This document shows, piece by piece, positions 37,647-47,716 of a stretch of DNA of 64,000 nucleotides. Origin of the DNA: Ostrinia nubilalis. Its lineage: Eukaryota; Arthropoda; Insecta; Lepidoptera; Crambidae. Position 1 is the stretch's first letter. Each line of letters begins with the position of its first letter. Where the stretch lies: NCBI RefSeq assembly GCF_963855985.1, contig NC_087097.1:8093001-8157000 (forward strand). Direction: 5' to 3'. The translations under genes were made by a program, and so were the position numbers. The notes under the pieces were generated by a model that was not told the DNA's origin, did no database searches, and saw only the letters and a list, made by a program, of their open reading frames with translations.

Positions 37647-37738
37647 ATGTGTGATAAAAGTGTTGTGCGGACTTTTGTGTAGTGAAGCACGGTGGTCGGG
37701 TGATTCGAATAATGTGCGAACGATGGAAAACGAAGTGA
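37647..37738 (+). promoter_or_regulatory. two upstream ORFs in the AUTS2-homologue leader
   Basis: ATG at 37647 opens an 11-codon ORF that stops at 37682. ATG at 37712 opens an 8-codon ORF that overlaps the main start and stops at 37738. The main ATG (37723) has A at -3 and G at +4, a strong context. This arrangement would be expected to lower or tune translation; that is inference. Confidence 0.55.
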
Positions 37739-37962
37739 AGCAGCGCAATCAGAGAAATAGGCGAAGGGAGCGGGCACAGCGCATGCAAGCACAGCGAGAG
37801 AGCAAAGTTAAGGATGGGGACAGTGGCGAGGACGAGTCTCCGGCGAGAGAGAAGCCGCCTCGTCCTCCGGCCAGGCGGAAGAAGTCGCGGGAGCCGCTGG
37901 GAGAAGAGGATATCATTGATGGTTTCGCCATAATGGCATTTCGCACCTACGAAGATCTAGAG
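37723..37962 (+). CDS. first coding exon of the AUTS2-family protein (tay bridge homologue)
   Basis: 80 codons end at a clean donor, CTAGAG|GTGAGC. The peptide is a basic Arg/Lys/Gln-rich head (residues 1-30), an acidic/Ser patch (31-40), a Pro/Arg/Lys run (KPPRPPARRKK), then [20 protein letters not shown]. Human AUTS2 exon 1 has the same order: basic head, PRPPRRKRR, then [20 protein letters not shown]. That places it in the AUTS2/FBRS/FBRSL1 family, nuclear regulators linked to Polycomb PRC1.3/5 in mammals; the fly member is tay bridge. The start is the first in-frame ATG after a TAA at 37642, with strong context. The rest of the protein is coded in exon(s) far downstream, mostly beyond the window. 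Exon identity is confident; function in this insect is by homology. Confidence 0.88.
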
Positions 37963-40900
37963 GTGAGCAGTAACCGTAGCACTACCAGCATGCAGTTATT
38001 TAAACGATTATTATTACATTGTAGACCGTATTACCACATCCCATAAACTATGTTGTTTACAATATCCTATGTGTAGTCCCGTTGAACGGCATCAATATCA
38101 GACTCATTTAAGAAAAAACGGGAAAGATTATGTTCATTATAATTATGCACCATTCAAGCCAAGGTTATTTCGAAACGAAATCCGAGGAGTAGGTGTTATT
38201 ACTTTACTGCACAGCATGTTACATAGTACCTAGTACGGTAAACGTACATAACTTACTAATACCTAATTAGATTCTATGAATTATAGTGCTTTCATATATT
38301 TAATTACGCTTTGAAGTTAGTTTCTTCTTTACTTAATACCTACTCATTACAAAAACGGCGCTCTATAATCGCTTTGGACGTCGCCTCGGAAGTGCATTGA
38401 CCCATTGAATGAACCCTGAGCAAATGGCTTAAAAAATCAGTGATAATAATAATGAATTATATTATTTTTCTGTGTGAAACTAATAGTATGTTATTAGTAA
38501 ATTAAGCAGCACTTCCTAGTTACACGTTAGTATTATGTGCGGTAGGTATTGTTAGCGCGTATTGTATAGGTATTATGTAGTGAGCAGCTGACGACGGGCG
38601 CGCCGAGCGCGGGCCGCTCGCCGCACCGAGTGCAGTCGCGGTCTCCCACAAAGTGTAAATTTGGTCTAAGTGGCTTTCGCTCGTTTGTGCTCATTTATTG
38701 CTCCGTCCTCAAATGGCAATATGTTGTGCACGTTGAAGTCTCGTATGTGCACAATAAAACTACATTCTGCGCTATCGTTTTAAATTATGGCGACAGGCTT
38801 GCCGTTTGTGGCTCGTTGGTGCGGCGGTCGCGTATATTATAGGTCCGAACAGGTTCCTTTGCTCCTATTTAATTCACAACATGCGGTCTGCAACGCTTAT
38901 GCAATTTCTACTTACAATGGCTGAAAGTTAATTTCTACGCGAAACAGGTTTTTTGTAGCAATGACGACATATGGTGACTGATGAATTGAATGGCGTAAAT
39001 AAACTAAAGTTACTATCATCCACAGACCACAGAGTAGCTTCACCAAAATGTGGTGGTGTGTGGGTCTACTACACACATTTTAGTTTCGTTGATTAACTGG
39101 TGATTTAAGTAACAATGCAAAATATTTATGCAGCCTAATAAATAATCACATCCACTCGACTTTTAAAGCTATGGTCCTACTTACTTACTTCAAAGTAATC
39201 TGAGAACAAAGACTAAGCTTCTAGGAGTAGCAGATAGGTGTAAAACGGTGATACGACAAGAAATAAGCCTTTATGTTTAAAAAATAATGAGGTTCGGCGT
39301 AAAAACAGGAAAAGTAGGTTGGTATGTTATTATGAAACTGTAAAATAGTTACTCTAAAAAGTATATTTATTTTATGAATAAATAAAATACGCAAGTGATT
39401 CATAAAATACAAAATACATATTTATGAAACAGTTATTTTTCGTCCATAGTTTGTTTTGTAGTATTTATTCCAATACAATAATTTTAGCTATGTAGTATAG
39501 TATTCCGTACAATAATTTAGCTATGTTCCTTAAACTGTATCTTTGTTGTATGATTATTTCTTTGCCTTATAATCAGATAAATCATTGTATAATACACAAA
39601 CACAGTGAAGCATAACGTAGCCCCGCCATTTGACACCCGCGGGGCTGTGAACACTATCGGCAGTATTTTATTTACGGTGTTTGACGTTTTTCCCACGGTG
39701 CATTCGTCCATCCGTGTCTCTTCCGCTCGGTGACCAGTGACCACTCTAAAATAATACTTTTCGTAATACAATAATTTTACAGTTAAAATAATAATTATGT
39801 AATTTAATAAACGCGATAAACAGCGTTATTCTTAGCTTATCCAAAATACCGCGTTATGACGCTGTACGAAAAAAAGAATAAAGTATGCTCAACTAACTTA
39901 ATTTGAAAAGTTTGACAATGCCCCTTCTACCTGATAAGCGTCCGAAAAAGATTGGATGTGGCATTTAGAAGTTAGCGAGCGTGAAATATTGCGGACATCG
40001 GATTTTGGAGCAGTGAATCCAAAATGAATAATATTTTTACCTATCTTGTATCCTGTTTTAAAGAAGTTAAGGTTAGATACAAGTCTTACTACTAAACAAA
40101 TAGGATTAACTTTTATTAACACGATTTACGAAAAGAATCTTTACAAAGTAGCTAAGATAAATAATGTGTAAAATAAAACGCATCTATCCAAAACGCCGCA
40201 ATATAAAATATGGAACGGCTAGCGAAACAATTTCACATAATGTAGAGAGTCGAAGATCAACGATTAAGTGTGTAAATAAACCACCCTAGACACCAGACAC
40301 CCCTATGACTATGGCCCATTCCGTCGGCTTCTCCCCAGAGCACGTTGTTAGCACGTCGTGACATAAATACTTACCTGACCTAACTTTAAACCACTTCGTT
40401 TCGCTTCTACTACAGTTACTTTCCGAATTTTATTACGCCACTTAGATTTTCAACGCCCAAGTAGGCGTCGAAAGTTGAAGAGTTATGAGTAATACTTTTG
40501 CGCTACATTTAGGAAGTACTCAAAGTTTGAAGCTGTCAGATGTTTTACTTTATATACTCAATCAATATTATGTTTCGGTTTTCATTTTTTGCTTCTCACT
40601 TCAGGAACTAACGCAACTTGTAATCGTGGTTGGTACAGGTACAGGCACACACATGTAATTACAATGACGATAACTGCGTATGCGTAATATAAATATTTAT
40701 TGAAATAACAAAGTTGCATATCTATTCTAATTTGAGGTGGATTAAGTATTTAAATTTATTTAAAAACTTTACTTTCAATAATAAAAAAAAGAATTAAATT
40801 GAGATCACACGATCAGCTAATGATGCACAAAAGACGCTACATTTTCCTTATTTTCATCCATATAAATTTACTTACGTACAGACATAAAATACGATCTTAT

Positions 40901-42066
40901 TACAAAACACGTGGAGAAAATAATGGAATATTTACATACGGGAAATCTCTCTGTCACCAGAGCTTCAACTAACACTTCTGTCTGGTGCATTTACTCAAAG
41001 AATATTGTAGAAAATTTGCTTTTGTCTTGGCGGTTACGCTCGCCTCGCCCGCCGGGGCCGCACTTTCGCCCGCAGGGTAAAGTTTTGTTTACCATATGGT
41101 TTAAAACACGTTCTTTTGGCTTTGGGTCTTTAAAAAAGACTTGCTGTCGGTAAGGATTATATTTTTAAGCTGAATATTTGCTCGTCTACTTAGAGTTTCA
41201 AAAAACAAATCTCTTTCTCATTAAAAATAAATGACGAACAGGCAATTTTTATCCTCGCTAATTACCTGTACCTATTTGATTAATTAAAAGATAATGTTTG
41301 TTTGACGAACTAATGAGTGTTGTTCTTTTTTAAAGGATAGTTAAATAACCTTTTCTTTTTCACTTTAAACTTCAGAATTAATTTGCTTTTCAATCAGTTA
41401 AAAAAACAAAACTAATAAGTTCTTGAAATGTAGAGCACACATTTCAGTCAACTACTGTACACACTACATAAAACCCTAAATAAATTGCATGGAAGAAAAT
41501 CTAGTTTATACTTACTTGTCTACCTACCGTTTTATTGACTTTTATTTCTTATTCCACCACATCCCGCTCCATTTTCCTTGGCGCCGGAGTTAAGCTTCGA
41601 TGTTCAATGCATTTGACAGCAATATTTACTTGAGGCGGATCTTTACCGCTATCGTGAACTCCGCTTCCTTTGATAAAGTCCCTGCAAATGCGAACTTGCT
41701 TAGCTGGTTGGAAAACTTCCTACCGTAATTGATTTACCTGAAAAATAGCAAGAAGCGACTGTAACATTGTTTTATTTTTTATAGGTCTTCCTTTATTTTG
41801 GAAGTGGTGTTCACGATACAATGTTTTGTATATCTGCAGTTTGAATTGCATCCAATGATCATCATGATCAATCAATCGATATTCGTCTTGTATGAATTAC
41901 TCCCGAGATTATCCATGTTCCATAAAGCAATGGTCTATAACTGACTCGCAACAAATACTTGGGTTACACTGTGTAACTTACACATACAAATCTAAGCAAA
42001 AGGAATAGAAAGATTTACGAATCAATTTAAGCTTGCAGTCCATATCCAATTGATTACTTTTTAACA

Positions 42067-43994
42067 GGGTTCGAAAATATCCGATATTTATTATAAATAT
42101 CAAAATATCGGATATTTATGATATATATCCGATATACAGGGTGTTTGGCGCATCGTGTGCCAAAATGATTTGGCGGATAGAATGGGTCATTTCCTATATT
42201 TTCAGCCCCCATAACACGTTCCATGCCAGGCGGCTACTTTTAAATTAATTTTTTTAGTAATTTCACCAAAATACCCAAATCGCATCATTTAATTTCGATT
42301 TAAAAAAAAACTACTAGGCGCAGCCCTAAAGTAAATATTTTGTTTTGACGTGCATTAATGTAGGGTTGCATCAAATCTAAATTTACTGGCAAATATCATC
42401 TAGTTTTTTTTAAATTCAGCTTTGAAGTTTTCCGAAAAGTTAAAAATGGACTGAACATTTAAGTTTACATGGGTATAATTTTTTTTTTAAAAGAGATAGC
42501 GATCTTCGGATTTTATCAAAACTTCTCTAGTCTATCCTCATTCAAACGGTATACTAATCTTGTTTAAACAATAACAACAACTTCACAAATTCCTTAAATT
42601 AGTGCATTGACTCTACTCGGACTGATTTGCGAAATTTGTGTTTATAGCCCCTTTATGTTTGAATAGCACGTTTAACACCTACAGGTAAAAAATATTTATC
42701 TTATGCAATGTAAAAACCTTTTCCCAATCGTTTTTCAATGTGGATTTCTTGAATTTAAAGACGAAAATAATGATGAATTATAATAATGAAATATAATAAG
42801 AAGAAGATGTCTTGAGTGTATACGTTGCCGAGGCGGACAAAAATTATTTATCTTATGCAATGTAAAAACCTTTTCCCTATCGTTTTTCAATGTGGATTTC
42901 TTGAAATTAAAGACGAAAATAATTATTTTGATCGTTTATTAATTATTACAAATTTTGTTCAAAATGTCCGCCTCGGCAACGTATACACTCAAGACATCTT
43001 CTTCTTATTATATTTCATTATTATAATTCATCATTATTTTCGTCTTTAAATTCAAGAAATCCACATTGAAAAACGATTGGGAAAAGGTTTTTACATTGCA
43101 TAAGATAAATATTTTTTACCTGTAGGTGTTAAACGTGCTATTCAAACATAAAGGGGCTATAAACACAAATTTCGCAAATCAGTCCGAGTAGAGTCAATGC
43201 ACTAATTTAAGGAATTTGTGAAGTTGTTGTTATTGTTTAAACAAGATTAGTATACCGTTTGAATGAGGATAGACTAGAGAAGTTTTGGTAAAATCCTAAG
43301 ATCGCTATCTCTTTTAAAAAAAAAATTATACCCATGTAAACTTAAATGTTCAGTCCATTTTTAACTTTTCGGAAAACTTCAAAGCTGAATTTAAAAAAAA
43401 CTAGATGATATTTGCCAGTAAATTTAGATTTGATGCAACCCTACATTAATGCACGTCAAAACAAAATATTTACTTTAGGGCTGCGCCTAGTAGTTTTTTT
43501 TTAAATCGAAATTAAATGATGCGATTTGGGTATTTTGGTGAAATTACTAAAAAAATTAATTTAAAAGTAGCCGCCTGGCATGGAACGTGTTATGGGGGCT
43601 GAAAATATAGGAAATGACCCATTCTATCCACCAAATCATTTTGGCACACGATGCGCCAAACACCCTGTATATCAACTTTGATATATATCAATTTTGTATG
43701 AAAGCCATAGTATTATTTTATTGTATTATTCATGAATACTATTGCATATGTGTTACATAAACATGTTTTTAATGTTTTTAAAACTTAAAATCAGACAAAT
43801 AAAGCAAAAACTTAAAATATCTTTGAAATACGGCAAAATCAACTAAAAAAATAAAAATCTTATGTCAAAAAGTACAAATACAGTAACAAATTTTAAAAGT
43901 TGATATATATCATCAAAACCGGCTTGATATATATCGGATATATATCCGATATATATCTTGATATATATCCCTTGATATATATCCTCGAACCCTG
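42067..43994. mobile_element. hAT-type MITE interrupted by a giant palindrome (copy 1)
   Basis: The ends are CAGGGTTCGA and TCGAACCCTG. The flanking 8-bp target duplication is TTTTTTAA / CTTTTTAA (7 of 8). The interior is dense in GATATATATC-type repeats around a unique centre ('ttcatgaatactattgcat'). An uninterrupted copy in the opposite orientation is at 57753-58130 with a perfect 8-bp duplication. CAGGG ends plus 8-bp duplications are hAT hallmarks. The element at 42137-43667 was inserted later. Confidence 0.85.
42137..43667. mobile_element. 1.53-kb near-perfect palindromic (foldback) element
   Basis: Arms of about 700 bp (42137-42838 and 42966-43667) are reverse complements, with only a few differences in the stretches I compared (for example GGCGGATAG versus GGTGGATAG). 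The ends are CAGGGTGTTTGGCGCATCGT and its inverse, flanked by TA on both sides. The ~127-bp spacer holds a third, direct copy of an arm segment (TTATCTTATGCAATGTAAAA to GACGAAAATAAT; 42697-42772 and 42848-42920). No protein is encoded; a frame across the centre is incidental. It lies in the AUTS2-homologue intron and would give a ~700-bp RNA hairpin if transcribed. Confidence 0.9.
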
Positions 43995-44818
43995 CTTTTT
44001 AAATTCAAAATAAACCATATTCGACCATAATATCTACGCTAAATACTTGGCATAAAGTGCTTGCAAAATGCTACCAAAATATTTATGTACACGCTAATGG
44101 ATAACAACAACAAATAAATCCTTCAGTGGCAAAGAAAAAATACCTACTTACAAAACGACGAAATACAAATAATGATCTTGTTATTGCCAATAAAAGGTAT
44201 CTCAGTCATAATAATAACTGAAGAAATAGATTCGGGGGAGAAACCTATTCAAGAATATTCTGCAAACCAAGTTATTCGGTTTCCAATTCAGATGGGGTGA
44301 AAATGATTACAAAGCCCTTCAAATAGCACTTTATCGTTATCGAATTCTGATTACCTACCCATTATGGTTGTTTTAAATTCTGATATGCCGCTTCTTTATT
44401 GAATAAAATCATTTGTTTTATTCTTTCCATTACGAATTACATATTACGGACTATGCAGTAGCAGTAATACTATTTTGTTTGATAACGAACAATATTAACA
44501 TCGTTGAGGATAAAGTGCTTCGTATTACGAAATGTACCGATATAATGTAAAAAAATGTAGGCATATTTTATAATCAATTCGTGTTTTAATGAATAAAATA
44601 GTACATTGATCCTCGGAACAAAGCACTACAATAAGATTTGTTTACCTACGTTTTTATTAAATTTTATAAGTAAGGTTGCAGATCGTAGTAGAGTCGTGGT
44701 AACCTATATTTTGGCCTGTAATTAAAACATAGGTAACTAGAAAAAAAAACTCGTTTTAACAAATAAAAGAATGTTATTGCCGTTCTGATTTTACTGTTAA
44801 ATGTATTACCCACTTCAG

Positions 44819-45032
44819 AAGCTCGTTATAAGATGTGCCAAGTGCCCCAAGTGGCGAAAATCGCGATGTCGGTGGAGAGCGGCGCCCGACGTCAGGGATA
44901 GGTTGTGGGGCGCTCGCGGCGTATCTCGGCGATCTGCCCACGATCGACCGAGGTGCCCTCTACTCCTCGGCCATCGCGATCAAACAATCTGATGAGAGCC
45001 CCTCAGAATTAAATGTGAACATGTCCCAGTAG
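44819..45032 (+). other. GC-rich island with overlapping open frames, possible exon
   Basis: The GC content rises sharply here and two overlapping frames stay open. One ends ALAAYLGDLPTIDRGALYSS then AIAIKQ... and stops at 45032 with C/G-rich third positions (GCC CTC TAC TCC TCG GCC ATC GCG). CCCACTTCAG just upstream could be an acceptor. Spliced in phase from the AUTS2 first exon it would read another frame and stop at 44992. I recognise no domain. It is a conserved island or a terminal alternative exon; evidence is weak. Confidence 0.25.
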
Positions 45033-47453
45033 CCGTCTCCCTTCCATACTCAATTCTCAATGACGTGACGAGAGAGCACTCAACAACCTCTTATCGGATT
45101 TAACGTTTTTTAAGCGTAACTAATATCATACAACGTTTCGACCTCTTATCGCCGGAGGCAATAATAATAGCATTGTGTTTTTACAACGAAAGGGAAACGT
45201 TACTAATTCGCTACATACATACTATGAAGTAAGATGTTTTGATTTAACAAAAGCTAATGTAATTTTTTATGATTTTAGGAAATATCGATGTTATTAATTT
45301 ACTGCATTTCTTATCCTATTTCGTGAATATGTAGAGATCCTTGTTACATTTTTCAATGGAAATTAGACAGGGTACAACATAATATTTGTAAAATTTTCTA
45401 TGCAATCCTTATGGCCTCAATAACATCTTCAATTTTATTTTTATCACTCGAAATCTAATTTTGTTCTAGAAATCTACTTCTGTAATATATTTCTGCTATC
45501 ACAACATTTCTTCTAATATAGCAGGCGGCCTTAATATATTATTTGATTCACGAAGAAGTAACTGCATATTAGCGAACATTAGTGTTCGTTGCGGGGACAT
45601 AACATAAACATTAGTAATATTACTCCATTAAAGTTGAATACTCGCCGAGCCGCTGCAAATTTTACCGAGAAGTTAGCGGCAAGTATTATGGATTGTAAAA
45701 TTAAGCATTTCCGTTCCTATACCGTATATCTTTCTATGAATAGTAATTATTGTTTTTAAAAATACATTTATCAAAACGATAAATATTAATAAGTCTATTA
45801 GCGACGTTATTAACGTCTCTGTTACGACGCCACCACTCTCGCGTCTAATATTCAAGATATTGAATGCTTGACAGTGAAAGTTATGTTTAAAGCTACATAC
45901 GTCCTTATTACAGCGGAGGCATAATTGCATAACCATCAGCTAGCAGTAGCAGCTAGTTTTAAAGTTAATTCAATCATTATTCCGGCCGCGAATCATGTCT
46001 CACGAGAATTAACTGCAGTTCCGAGGAATGTTAAATAATTGCCTCATTTTACTTACGGCTACCGCTATTGAATTAGAAATTATTCTAACTTAGCCTTTAA
46101 TAGTCACGATTTAAACAAATTATACATGTTTGTATTTCGTTATTAATAGTCAGATGATATGGATACTTAACGCCCGTAAACATATTATGATGTTGGTGTT
46201 AAATACAGATGTAACAATTAATTAATTAATGCATTTACTAATCTTTAATTTATTAATTTCGAAACACCTAGAGTTAATATTTTGATCGAATGTGTGATAA
46301 TATGAGTTTGTTTAGGCCAATATAAAGAAAACTGAAAGTGTTTACAAGTAACATTACGTAGGTATATTATTATTGGAAATACTTTCACTTCTGACACGCT
46401 ACGATTTTAGTTAATAATATACTTACAATACTACAACACACACTTGTGTATTATTGTTACGTTAAGTTTGTTGTAAAAATTAAATTCAGTTTATTTGAAT
46501 GTAGTTTTTAGGCTATTGTTTTAAGTAAGAGACAAGAGTTAAACTTTTAAATATTTCGGCACCAAAACAAAACATTAGTTATAAGAAAATAGTAATTGTA
46601 TTCATGGAACGCAGACGTTCAGAATACGACGTTTGTTTTTCATTTAGTCTCACCAAAATTTATTAATTTTACAAAATCACTCAGTCAAAATATTAACTTG
46701 GCCGACATGTACCAAACTAAATCGAAAAAACCTTAGCGCATAAAACTATTGAAAAGTTGAAAAGTAGTTTTAACGCTGGCATGTTGGAGCAAATGTTTGT
46801 GTGGATACAGCCTTACCCCCACCGCGTGGGGTGGGCGAGGAGACAGGTAATCGGTTCGTGACACGCGACGAGCGCCGCGACAGCCGTTTACAAACATTTC
46901 GATTACGTCCCTCATATTTGTTTCCACGCGCCACTATTTTTCCCTCGCTCAATTAAATTGTAAGTTGTCATGAGACTTACTTAATTGCTTTTACGTTTTC
47001 TTCGCTCTATGATTTATGGTCGACTTTAAGTATTAATCTACTTTGAGAACTTTCAGAAGCTTTTATTGGAAAAGTATTTTTAGAACTGTGGACTAAATGA
47101 ATGAATCATTGTTGTAATTATTATTACCACAAAATAAATAATGGTTGTTATTACTGACAACTGTGTTGTATTGTAAGCTCTTGAGTGTATTTTTTGCTTT
47201 ACCTGCAAGCAGTTAAACTGGCCTTTATAAGACTCTTTTGTTGATAAGTTTTTGTCAAGAGTTTTTGCTGTGCGCCGACAGAAGTATTGTTTTTTATAAT
47301 GCTTTTTTGCTATCTTGTTTCTGAACTTTAATTTTCTCATGCTTGCCATAATTGTTTTTGAATAACATTTGTTTCTTCTGTTTTCCATTTTTTTATTTTA
47401 TAATGTTCATTAAAAGTCTTTTTAAGTTAATAAATTTATAGAGGGTTAGTAGT

Positions 47454-47716
47454 AGTTTCGCACGATTTTCCTTCGCACGAATGTGCGAAACGTCCCCTTT
47501 CAATAATATGTTTTTTAGTAGGCGTTTCGCCCGGATGTGTTAAAAGTATTCAAATCGCGTGCGAATCGACTCTTTTTTGAACTAGTAGTATGCGATTACT
47601 AGTTCTCAAAGGGGTCGATTCGCACCCGTTTTTAATACTTTTGATAAAACCGGGCGAAACGCGTACTAAAAAAAAATATTATTGAAAGGGGACGTTTCGC
47701 ACATTCGTGCGAAACT
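47454..47716. mobile_element. foldback MITE with GTTTCGCACGAATGTGCGAA ends
   Basis: The 263-bp unit is inverted repeat throughout, with its centre near 47590 (ACTAGTAGTATGCGATTACT). The arms share TTTCGCACGAATGTGCGAAA, 'cgtcccctttcaata', 'gcgtttcgcccgg' and 'gcgaatcgac'. The left end carries an extra partial repeat, so TTCGCACG occurs twice there (47458 and 47472) and once at the right. The arms differ more than those of the 42-kb palindrome. It is non-coding and no clear target duplication is seen. Confidence 0.8.

Noticed and set aside
37520..37946. Several minus-strand frames opposite the AUTS2 first exon
   Set aside because: They mirror the GC-rich plus-strand exon and leader; no splice or family evidence supports them.
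42816..43049. Open frame of 77 codons across the centre of the giant palindrome
   Set aside because: It is a by-product of AT-rich inverted sequence with no recognisable motif.
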